From Cohnella phaseoli (GTDB lineage: Bacteria; Bacillota; Bacilli; Paenibacillales; Paenibacillaceae): a stretch of 47,714 bases of DNA. Made by a program: the position numbers and the translations under genes. Positions 16,047-23,926 of this stretch are shown here, piece by piece. Location: NCBI RefSeq assembly GCF_003386235.1, contig NZ_QRDZ01000050.1:1-47714 (forward strand). Direction: 5' to 3'. Below the pieces are notes generated by a model that searched no databases, was not told where the DNA came from, and worked only from the letters and a program-made list of their open reading frames with translations. Every line of letters begins with the position of its first letter. The first letter of the stretch is position 1.

Positions 16047-19000
16047 ATGCATTTGCGCAGGAAGTCCTGGTTATCGTTATTGCTCTCTTTCTGTTTAACG
16101 TTTCAACTGATTGCCGTTTTTCAGGCACGGTCGGCGGCGGCTTCGAGCGGCAATCTTGTCGTGAATCCCGGCTTCGAGGAGGTGACGGGAGGTGTTCCCG
16201 CGCAGTGGGGTGTCATCGGCAATGTCTGGGGGGACGCAATCAAAGCGGTCCCGGAAGCGGCGCATACAGGGAATTACGGCATCTCCATTCAAACGAGCAC
16301 GGGGAATAATCCGTGGGTAGCGATTCCTGTTCCGGTAGAGGAAGGAGCTACATACAACATCACCACCTGGTTCAAAGCGATCGGTGTTAGCGGAAATGTA
16401 GGCTATAAATTTGAATTTTTCAAAGGAATCGACAAAACGTTGGAGAACTGGGTAACCGGTTATAGCTATCAAGCGTCGCGCACCGCTAACGACGGACAAT
16501 GGCATGAGCTGGAATACAACATTCAGGCTCCGCCGGAATCGGCCTACATGTATGTGTACTTGCGGCTGTACGGAACGGGAACCGCTTACTTCGACGATAT
16601 GACGGCTGTCAAGACAAAAGACAAGCCTCAGCTTATTGTCGAACCGTCTCAACGTTACTTCTATCCCGACGTGACGAATGGAAGCGCTTTAATCAAGCTT
16701 GAACCTTCAGACGGCAGTATGGCGGGTAAAACGGTTGATGTTCGGCTTGTTGAGCAGGCTTCCGGCCAAACGATTTTTGAGCAGAACGGCATTGCGGCCG
16801 AAGCAACTTTGAACGTCGCCTTCCCGACGTCAGGGATGACGCTTCAGCAGTCCTATCAACTGAAGGTTGAGTTGAAGGATGAGGAAGGACAACGGATTGA
16901 GCTGGAGATCAGTGCGATATACCGTTGGGAGCGCCCGGCTTCCCTCCCTCAGAACGGTCCGGTACTCGTCGACGGGCAACCCTTCTTCCCGGTTATCGCT
17001 TACCATGCTTACCCGGAGGACTATCCCTACTTGAAGGAGATCGGTGTCAATACGATTCAAGGCACAAATAACGGAAGCGAGGCATCCTTGCAGTCGATGC
17101 TCGATACCGCCCAGGCTAGCGGGCTAAAGGTGCTCATTCCGCTTTATCTTGATATGAAGGTTAAGGAAAACTTTGAGCTGACCCAGCAAGTGGTAACGAA
17201 ATTCAAAAATCATCCGGCTGTGCTCGCTTATATGATTATGGACGAACCGAGCGGAAACGGCATTCCGCAGTCTGAACTGCTTGATGCCTACAAGCTGATT
17301 CGCTCGATCGATCCCGTTCATCCGACGTATATGGTCGAGGTCGATTCGGATTATTATCGTTCTACGGGTCAGGCGACGGACGTTCTCGTTACGGACGTTT
17401 ACCCGTATAACCAGGACTTCAACCAGCCGATCTCGGCGGTCGGAGACGGAGTGCGTAAAGCGGTTGCGGAAGTGGACGGCGCGAAACCGGTTTGGACGGT
17501 GCTGCAAACGTTCAAACTTGCCGGAACCATATGGAACTACTTGCCGACAATCGATCAACTCCGCAATATGGCTTATCAGGCATTCCTCGCAGGCAGCAAG
17601 GGTCTCGGTTATTATGCAATCAACGACCCGGGCTGGAAGCTGCGGGATTCTGCATTGTGGCCTGGGTTGGTGAATTTCAAGGACGAGATCGCCTTGATGG
17701 GAAATCTCGTCTCGGGAGGCAACAAGGCGGCGGAGCATATCGGCAGTGACGTCCAATGGGCGATCTATACCGAAGGGCAGGAGCAATACGCCATAGCCAT
17801 CAACTTGACCAAGCAAGCGCAGACAGCCGTGCTTCCGCTTGCGCAAGCAGGTAGTCGGGTGGATCTGCTGTACGGCGCCCCGCCGCAGAAGTCAAGCAGT
17901 TGGGAGCCTGAGCTCAGCGTCAACCTAGGTCCGGAGCAAACGCTTGTATACCGAATCACGCCTTTAACGGTAGAGGTCGATCGGGCGATCGGCGAACTGC
18001 AAAGCGCAACCAGCCTCATTGCAAACAATCAGTGGCAGAAGAAAACGGAGAAGCTGAGCGAAAAGCTGCTGAAAGTGAAGCAGGAATGGACGGCGGCGTC
18101 TGTTGATGCAGGAAAAGTCATGAGCAAGACGGAGAAAGCGCTGGACGACGCCGACAAGCTGAAAAAATGGATAAGCGGCAAATCCGATACCGTTCTGGAA
18201 GGCAAAAGAGATCAGCTGAACGCCTTGTTGGACGATGTGATCGCAAGTATGATGCCGATCCTGCAGTCGATGGCGCGGCTGGATTTGCAAGCTGCGGTAT
18301 CGTCGCTTGTACAGGGTGATGAGCTGGGATTGAGCGCAGAGATCCGGAATGTCGGCGACAAAGCGATCCAAAATGCGCAATTGCGCATAGAGCTGCCGGA
18401 AGCGATGGGGGTTCCGCCGATCGAGGCGCAGCTCGGTAAAATCAAGAGCGGAGAAAGCGCTGCCCGCAGCGTAAATCCGGTTATTCCGGCAACGCTGCCG
18501 CCAGGAGACTATGTGGCAAAAGCTGCGCTCTCATTTGAATACAAAGGCTCAAACATTCAAGTCAGGGCAGAGCAGGTATTTACGGTATCGCCGCTTCTTG
18601 CCGCCAAGCTAACGCCGGGGAGCATGGATGTCACGGAGGCGGGAACGTACCCGTTCTCGGTCGAGCTGACGAACGGCTCTGGCGAGCCGATTACGGTTGA
18701 ACTGGAGCGGACGGTTGCGGATGGCGTGACGGTTGATCTCCCCGGAGCGGTGACGTTGACCGGGCATGAGACGAAGACGGTTCAGGGATCTGTCACGGTT
18801 CCCGCGGAGGCTGCGCACGGCGACTATGCTGTAACTGTCGAGACCAGGGTGTCCAGCGTCAGCTACGGGGTACTGCCGCTTACCCTGTCGGTTGACACGA
18901 ACCCTGTATACAATGGCGGCTTCGAGAAGGTTACCGCCGGCGGCGCCAGAAAGGACGGCTGGTACATGCGTGAAGGCGTATGGGATATGACTACCGCTCA

Positions 19001-20126
19001 CAGCGGCCAATCATCCGCCAAGCTGATTCCTGATGCAAGCAATGCATTTAACGTGCTGAATACGGATTCGAGCAAAGAATTCCCGCTTGTTGCCGGAAGC
19101 AAATATAAGCTGACGGGCTGGGTGAAGACAGCAGCGACGGCCGGCTCGGTCGCGCTTGGCGTTCGCCAAATCGACGCCGGCGGCGCATCCGTAACCTATA
19201 CATGGACGGAAGCGGCAAAAACTGGCGATTGGACGAAGGTCGAGGTCATCTTCACGGCTCTGACGAATACGAAGCGCGGAGCGGTGTACTTCAAGCTCGA
19301 CCAGGCCGCGAACGGCGAGGCGTGGGTGGACGATCTGGAATTGCACGAAGTCCTGACCGTTCTTGATGCACAGTTGACGCCGAGTGTTATGGAGATCAGC
19401 CAGGCCGGAACGTATCCGTTCACTGTCGAGCTGACGAACGGCACGAATAATCCGCTAACGGTCGATTTGCCACGTACGACGCCGAACGGAATCACCGTGA
19501 CGCTCGACGACTCCGTCTTGCTGGCAGCACGCGAGAAGAAGACGGTGCAGGGCTCAGTCTACGTACCGGCTTCGGTAACGAAAGACGCATTTGGTGTAAC
19601 CGTCGAAGCAAAGGTTGGGAATGTCAGTTATGCCACGCTGCCGCTCCAGGTGAACGTCGATACGAATCCCGTATATAACGGCAGCTTCGAGAAAATGACG
19701 GTCGGCTGGGCGAGACCGGACGGCTGGGCGATGCGGGCAGCCGTGTGGGATCAAACGGTCGCGCGCACGGGACAATATTCTGCGAAGCTCGTTCCCGACG
19801 CCAACAACACGTTTAATGTGCTCAATACGGACGCGCCGAAGGCGATTGCCGTAACGCCGGGTCATCGCTACCTCTTGACGGGGTGGGTCAAGAACAGCGC
19901 GACGGCTGGCTCCGTGGCGCTTGGCGTCAGACAGGTAGACGCAAGCGGCGGAAGCACTTCCTATTTGTGGACAGAAGCGGACCGAACGGGCGACTGGACG
20001 AAGGTTGAGGTTGAATTCACTGCGTTGCCGCAAACGAAAACGGTCTGGATTTACTTCAAGCTCGATCAGGCCGCGAACGGCGCAGCATGGGTTGACGATC
20101 TTGAGCTGAGCGAAGTTCCGCTGTAA
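16047..20126 (+). CDS. Large secreted multidomain glycosidase-like protein with duplicated C-terminal modules
   Basis: Probable extracellular polysaccharide-acting protein of about 1,360 residues (numbering from ATG 16038). A signal peptide (LSLLLSFCLTFQLIAVFQA) leads to a jelly-roll carbohydrate-binding domain (40-195, NLVVNPGFEE) and an Ig-like domain (200-295). A TIM barrel follows (about 305-640), with IMDEPSG carrying D402-E403, a likely acid/base. After a helical stretch (650-735) comes a CARDB/NEW3-like domain, then two tandem units of about 255 residues. Each unit is a NEW3-like domain plus a binding domain opening DTNPVYNG. ATG 16038 overlaps the previous stop; ATG 16047 is better spaced from GAGAGG (16032-16037). 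A second catalytic carboxylate is not evident, so activity is unproven. There is no cell-wall sorting signal. Confidence 0.85.
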   Translation: MHLRRKSWLSLLLSFCLTFQLIAVFQARSAAASSGNLVVNPGFEEVTGGVPAQWGVIGNVWGDAIKAVPEAAHTGNYGISIQTSTGNNPWVAIPVPVEEGATYNITTWFKAIGVSGNVGYKFEFFKGIDKTLENWVTGYSYQASRTANDGQWHELEYNIQAPPESAYMYVYLRLYGTGTAYFDDMTAVKTKDKPQLIVEPSQRYFYPDVTNGSALIKLEPSDGSMAGKTVDVRLVEQASGQTIFEQNGIAAEATLNVAFPTSGMTLQQSYQLKVELKDEEGQRIELEISAIYRWERPASLPQNGPVLVDGQPFFPVIAYHAYPEDYPYLKEIGVNTIQGTNNGSEASLQSMLDTAQASGLKVLIPLYLDMKVKENFELTQQVVTKFKNHPAVLAYMIMDEPSGNGIPQSELLDAYKLIRSIDPVHPTYMVEVDSDYYRSTGQATDVLVTDVYPYNQDFNQPISAVGDGVRKAVAEVDGAKPVWTVLQTFKLAGTIWNYLPTIDQLRNMAYQAFLAGSKGLGYYAINDPGWKLRDSALWPGLVNFKDEIALMGNLVSGGNKAAEHIGSDVQWAIYTEGQEQYAIAINLTKQAQTAVLPLAQAGSRVDLLYGAPPQKSSSWEPELSVNLGPEQTLVYRITPLTVEVDRAIGELQSATSLIANNQWQKKTEKLSEKLLKVKQEWTAASVDAGKVMSKTEKALDDADKLKKWISGKSDTVLEGKRDQLNALLDDVIASMMPILQSMARLDLQAAVSSLVQGDELGLSAEIRNVGDKAIQNAQLRIELPEAMGVPPIEAQLGKIKSGESAARSVNPVIPATLPPGDYVAKAALSFEYKGSNIQVRAEQVFTVSPLLAAKLTPGSMDVTEAGTYPFSVELTNGSGEPITVELERTVADGVTVDLPGAVTLTGHETKTVQGSVTVPAEAAHGDYAVTVETRVSSVSYGVLPLTLSVDTNPVYNGGFEKVTAGGARKDGWYMREGVWDMTTAHSGQSSAKLIPDASNAFNVLNTDSSKEFPLVAGSKYKLTGWVKTAATAGSVALGVRQIDAGGASVTYTWTEAAKTGDWTKVEVIFTALTNTKRGAVYFKLDQAANGEAWVDDLELHEVLTVLDAQLTPSVMEISQAGTYPFTVELTNGTNNPLTVDLPRTTPNGITVTLDDSVLLAAREKKTVQGSVYVPASVTKDAFGVTVEAKVGNVSYATLPLQVNVDTNPVYNGSFEKMTVGWARPDGWAMRAAVWDQTVARTGQYSAKLVPDANNTFNVLNTDAPKAIAVTPGHRYLLTGWVKNSATAGSVALGVRQVDASGGSTSYLWTEADRTGDWTKVEVEFTALPQTKTVWIYFKLDQAANGAAWVDDLELSEVPL
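18594..20123 (+). repeat. Tandem duplication inside the large secreted protein
   Basis: 18594-19361 and 19362-20123 encode two copies of the same two-domain unit, readily aligned at protein level (LTPGSMDVTEAGTYPF against LTPSVMEISQAGTYPF; SATAGSVALGVRQ in both; YFKLDQAANG in both). Nucleotide divergence is substantial, so the duplication is not recent. Confidence 0.85.
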
Positions 20127-20178
20127 AGGGGACCTTTCCGCGGTGAAGACGAGGTCGGGCATGCTGGAAGCCGTACGA

Positions 20179-20309
20179 GCAATTTCGAATTATTTATTCC
20201 ATCATGGATAGGATCCGGCATATAAGCGTTTAACGGAATAAGTGAGCGGAAACGGAAGCTTTTCAGCCGCGGCTGCTGCGGGTTACGCTACAAATGCAAG
20301 CGGTTTCGG
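20179..20309 (+). promoter_or_regulatory. Shared regulatory repeat upstream of the binding-protein gene
   Basis: Second copy of the region described at 13711-13840. A possible -10 box (TATAAG, 20221-20226) has no good -35 partner, which would suit activator-dependent transcription. It implies a second promoter inside the locus. Confidence 0.6.
20294..20309 (+). promoter_or_regulatory. cre-like (CcpA) site
   Basis: ATGCAAGCGGTTTCGG matches the cre consensus except at the last two positions. The core GCAAGCGGTTTCG is identical to that at 13825-13840. Confidence 0.5.
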
Positions 20310-20365
20310 AAGCAGCTTGCGGTCACATGAACAACACTCACAACATTCAGAAGGGGATGCATGAA

Positions 20366-22042
20366 TTGAAAAAGGCTGGACTCACAACCGTAACACTTAT
20401 GTCCGCGATTTCGATCGCTATTTCGGGATGCAGCGGCAGCGGAGGAAAGGAGCAATCGCCGCAGCCGTCGGCCAAAGCCGAGGCAAGCGCCAAACCACAG
20501 GACAGCGGAACGGCAAACGGCATGGAGGACGGCAAATACGACCCGCCGATCACCTTGACGACCGTACGGGCGCAAGCGCCGACCGTCAAATTTGCCGAAG
20601 GCGATTCACTCGAAAATAACGCCTGGACCCGCGCTTACGAGAAGGAATACGGCATCAAGCTAAAGACGCTCTGGGCGGTCGATCCGACCCAATTGGAGCA
20701 AAAAATGAATTTGACGATCGCATCGGGGGAAATTCCGGATTTCTTCCAGGTGACGCCCACCCAGTTCAAGCAGCTTGCCGAAGCTGACTTGATCGCCGAC
20801 TTGACGGACGTTTACAACAAAAATGCCAGCGACAGCATCAAAAAGCTGCTGACCGAGGACGGGGACGCGGCGCTGAAATCGGCAACGATTAACGGCAAGC
20901 TGATGGCGATTCCGTATACGGCGGCGGCTAAAGAACGTTCGCAAATGGTGTTCGTCCGCACCGACTGGCTGGAAAAGCTCAATTTGCCGGAGCCGAAGAC
21001 GTTCGCCGATTTGCTCGCGATCAGCGAGGCGTTTACGACGAAGGACCCTGACGGCAACGACAAAAACGATACGTTCGGACTCGCTGTCGATAAAGATTTT
21101 GGGCTGCTGCCCGGCTTTTTTAACAGCTTCCATGCTTATTGGGGAATTTACGTCAAAGGGGCGGACGGGAATCTAGCGTACAGCACGACGCAGCCGAAGA
21201 TGAAGAAGGCGATTAAGCAGCTTCAGGATATGTTTAAAGCGGGACAAATCGATCCCGAGTTCGGGGCAAAAAACTTGTCGAAGGTGTACGAAACGATCGC
21301 AAACGGCAAAGTCGGCATGTTCTATAACGCGCCGTATGCCGGTCTGTCGCCGCTGCAAGCCGCGAAGGATAAAGACCCGTCGATGGAATGGAAGGCGTTT
21401 CCGATCTTGTCGGTGGACGACAAGCCGGCTTTATCGCAAGTCGGGGTAGGCGTAAGCAACTATTGGGTAGTCAGGAAAGGAGTTCAGAATCCGGAAGCGG
21501 TGTTCAAGCTGCTTGAATTTTGGCTGAAAACGTTCTACGAAAATACGTCGAACGACATTTACCAGCAGTACAACACATCGGCGGACGGCAACCAGGTTTG
21601 GCTGCTGAACGCGATGGCTGCGTACAAATCGTACAAGAACATCGACGAGAGCCTACGTATTATTGAAGCGCTGGACACGAAGGATCTGTCGAAGCTGACG
21701 CCTGAGGATAAGGGCGTATACGATCGCATTCTGAAATTCCAGGCGGGCGATCTCAGCAACTGGGGATGGAATCTGATGTTCAATAAAGGCGGTACGATGT
21801 CGGTGGCCGACTACTATCGCAAAAACAATTTATACCTCGTCAACGAGTTTATTACGACGCCGCTGCCTTCGATGCTGGAGAAGAAGCCGGTGCTTGACAA
21901 GCTGGAGTTCGAGGCGCTGACCAAAATCATTTTGGGCCAATCGTCGATCGACGAATTTGACAATTACGTGGAGCAGTGGAATAAACAAGGCGGCGATGAA
22001 GTTGTTAAGGACGTTAACGAATGGTACAAAACGGCCAAGTAA
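20366..22042 (+). CDS. CUT1-type sugar ABC transporter binding lipoprotein
   Basis: Extracellular solute-binding protein of the large LipO/LplA type seen in Paenibacillus oligosaccharide transporters. A lipoprotein signal (LTTVTLMSAISIAISGC, lipidated C22) leads to a low-complexity linker, then the binding domain (LENNAWTRAYEKEYGIKLKT, FVRTDWLEKLNLPEPKTFAD, TKDPDGNDKNDTFGLA). TTG 20366 is preferred: ATG 20357 directly abuts AGAAGGGG and more upstream starts lie inside the cre-like site. The two permease genes follow. About 560 residues, normal for this subfamily. The paralogue at 36579 shares the same motifs. The ligand is unknown, probably an oligosaccharide released by the secreted protein encoded upstream. 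Confidence 0.9.
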   Translation: MKKAGLTTVTLMSAISIAISGCSGSGGKEQSPQPSAKAEASAKPQDSGTANGMEDGKYDPPITLTTVRAQAPTVKFAEGDSLENNAWTRAYEKEYGIKLKTLWAVDPTQLEQKMNLTIASGEIPDFFQVTPTQFKQLAEADLIADLTDVYNKNASDSIKKLLTEDGDAALKSATINGKLMAIPYTAAAKERSQMVFVRTDWLEKLNLPEPKTFADLLAISEAFTTKDPDGNDKNDTFGLAVDKDFGLLPGFFNSFHAYWGIYVKGADGNLAYSTTQPKMKKAIKQLQDMFKAGQIDPEFGAKNLSKVYETIANGKVGMFYNAPYAGLSPLQAAKDKDPSMEWKAFPILSVDDKPALSQVGVGVSNYWVVRKGVQNPEAVFKLLEFWLKTFYENTSNDIYQQYNTSADGNQVWLLNAMAAYKSYKNIDESLRIIEALDTKDLSKLTPEDKGVYDRILKFQAGDLSNWGWNLMFNKGGTMSVADYYRKNNLYLVNEFITTPLPSMLEKKPVLDKLEFEALTKIILGQSSIDEFDNYVEQWNKQGGDEVVKDVNEWYKTAK

Positions 22043-22068
22043 GCGGGCCGGGGTATGGGGGAGAGGGC

Positions 22069-23001
22069 GTGCTTCCTCTCCCTCCTTCTCCACTCCACGG
22101 GAGGAGGCTTCGCAAGAAGCTGGCAAACTGGCCGCTTCATCTGATGATTTTGCCCGGCTTGCTGCTCGTTATTTTGTTTCATTACGGACCGATGTTCGGC
22201 ATTATTATCGCTTTCCAGAAGTATATACCGGCCAAAGGCTTTCTCGGCTCCGAATGGGTCGGACTGAAAAATTTCCGCTATGTGCTGAGCTTGCCGGATA
22301 CGTTCGAGGTGCTGCGCAATACGGTCTTCATCGCCATGATGAAAATCGCTTCTGGATTGGTTGTGCCGATCGGGATCGCGATTCTGCTTAATGAAGTGGC
22401 GTCCAAATTTATTAAACGCGGCGTGCAGACGCTGATCTATTTGCCGCATTTTTTGTCCTGGACGATTCTCGGCGGCGTACTGCTCGACCTGCTTTCGCCC
22501 TCTGTCGGGATCGTGAATACGATTTTGGGCACGGTTGGCATCAAACCGATTTATTTTCTCGGCAGCAACGACTGGTTCCCTTATGTGCTTGTCGTTACGA
22601 ACGAATGGAAGGAGTTCGGCTTCAGCACGATCATTTATTTGGCCGCGCTAACGAGTATCAGTCCGTCGCTCTACGAAGCGGCGCTTGTCGACGGGGCGGG
22701 CAGGCTGCGTCAAACCTGGCATATTACGCTGCCCGGGATGCGGCCGATCATCGTGCTGATGGCGACGCTTAGCCTGGGCAACGTGCTCAACGCCGGCTTC
22801 GATCAGGTATTCAATTTGTATAATCCGCAAGTGTATGAAAGCGGCGACATTATCGACACGTATGTGTACCGGATGGGGCTGATCAGCGCCCAATACAGCA
22901 CGGCGACCGCGATCGGCTTGTTCAAATCGCTCGTTTCGTTCGTGATGATCTCCTCCGCTTATTTTCTCGCACATCGCTTTGCCAATTACCGGATTTTTTG
23001 A
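22069..23001 (+). CDS. Sugar ABC transporter permease (LplB type)
   Basis: First membrane subunit of the locus 1 importer, with six membrane helices. The cytoplasmic loop that contacts the ATPase is present: YEAALVDGAGRLRQTWHITL (EAA motif). The C-terminus FANYRIF is typical of LplB-like permeases. ATG 22021 lies inside the binding-protein gene and would add a proline- and glycine-rich tail. GTG 22069, just after GGGGGAG (22057-22063), gives a normal basic N-terminus (GRRLRKKLANWPLHLMILPG). There is no ATPase gene here; a shared MsmX-like ATPase is the usual partner in Bacilli. The permease at 38319 is a close paralogue. Confidence 0.9.
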   Translation: MLPLPPSPLHGRRLRKKLANWPLHLMILPGLLLVILFHYGPMFGIIIAFQKYIPAKGFLGSEWVGLKNFRYVLSLPDTFEVLRNTVFIAMMKIASGLVVPIGIAILLNEVASKFIKRGVQTLIYLPHFLSWTILGGVLLDLLSPSVGIVNTILGTVGIKPIYFLGSNDWFPYVLVVTNEWKEFGFSTIIYLAALTSISPSLYEAALVDGAGRLRQTWHITLPGMRPIIVLMATLSLGNVLNAGFDQVFNLYNPQVYESGDIIDTYVYRMGLISAQYSTATAIGLFKSLVSFVMISSAYFLAHRFANYRIF

Positions 23002-23015
23002 AAGGAGAAGAGAAC

Positions 23016-23894
23016 ATGCGGGCAACCGGATGGAGAATCAGCTTCAATCTGTTCAATTACACCTTTCTCTGTCTGCTGGCCGTGCTGTGTTTGCTGCCGC
23101 TTGTTCATGTTCTTGCCGTATCGTTTAGCGCGAATCATGCGGCGTCCGCAGGAATCGTCAAGTTATGGCCGGTAGACTTCACTACAACGTCCTATTCTTA
23201 TGTACTCGGCAAGCAAGAGTTTGTCCGTTCCTTGCTCGTATCCGTGAAACGGGTCATTCTCGGTACGATCGTCAATATGCTGATGACCGTTTTGCTGGCT
23301 TATCCGTTGTCCAAAGAGTCGGCGACCTTCAAATCGCGAACAGTTTACGTTTGGATTCTCGTCATCACGATTTTGTTCAGCGGCGGACTCATTCCTTATT
23401 ACATGGTTATTAAGTCCGTTGGTTTGCTGGATTCGATCTGGGCGCTTGTTCTGCCAGGCGCTGTGCCGGTGTTTAATGTGATCCTGCTGCTCAATTTTTT
23501 TCGCGGGCTGCCGAAGGAGCTGGAGGAAGCGGCGTTTATCGACGGGGCAGGGTATTTCAGGACGTTGGCCAAAATCATTTTGCCGCTGTCGACGCCGTCG
23601 CTGGCGACGATTTTGCTGCTGACGGTGGTCACTCATTGGAATAGCTGGTTTGACGGCCTTATTCTGATGAATTCGCCTGAGCATTATCCGCTGCAAAGTT
23701 ATTTGCAAACCATTATCATCCAAAAAGATTTCTCAGAGCTGACCGATTTGAATGCAGAGGCGCTGCGGGACATTTCGGACAGAACGGTAAAGGCGGCGCA
23801 AATTTTTATGGGTGCGTTGCCGATCCTGGTCGTTTATCCGTTCCTGCAAAAATATTTCATGAAAGGCATCGTGCTCGGAAGTGTAAAGGAATAA
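23016..23894 (+). CDS. Sugar ABC transporter permease (YtcP/LplC type)
   Basis: Second membrane subunit of the locus 1 importer, about 292 residues with six helices (LLAVLCLLPLVHVLAVSFS first). The EAA loop is LEEAAFIDGAGYFRTLAKII. The C-terminus LQKYFMKGIVLGSVKE is the hallmark ending of this subfamily. ATG 23016 follows AAAGGAG (23001-23007) at good spacing; a TTG at 22998 overlapping the previous stop is rejected. It pairs with the LplB-type permease encoded just upstream and is closely related to the product of 39224-40108. Confidence 0.92.
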   Translation: MRATGWRISFNLFNYTFLCLLAVLCLLPLVHVLAVSFSANHAASAGIVKLWPVDFTTTSYSYVLGKQEFVRSLLVSVKRVILGTIVNMLMTVLLAYPLSKESATFKSRTVYVWILVITILFSGGLIPYYMVIKSVGLLDSIWALVLPGAVPVFNVILLLNFFRGLPKELEEAAFIDGAGYFRTLAKIILPLSTPSLATILLLTVVTHWNSWFDGLILMNSPEHYPLQSYLQTIIIQKDFSELTDLNAEALRDISDRTVKAAQIFMGALPILVVYPFLQKYFMKGIVLGSVKE

Positions 23895-23926
23895 ATACGC
23901 GCGGCATGTTCGGAGGGAGTTTACCT

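Noticed and set aside
16095..20162. Several minus-strand frames of 100-240 codons opposite the large secreted protein gene
   Set aside because: Antisense frames of low protein-like quality and without starts or neighbours; shadows of the plus-strand gene.
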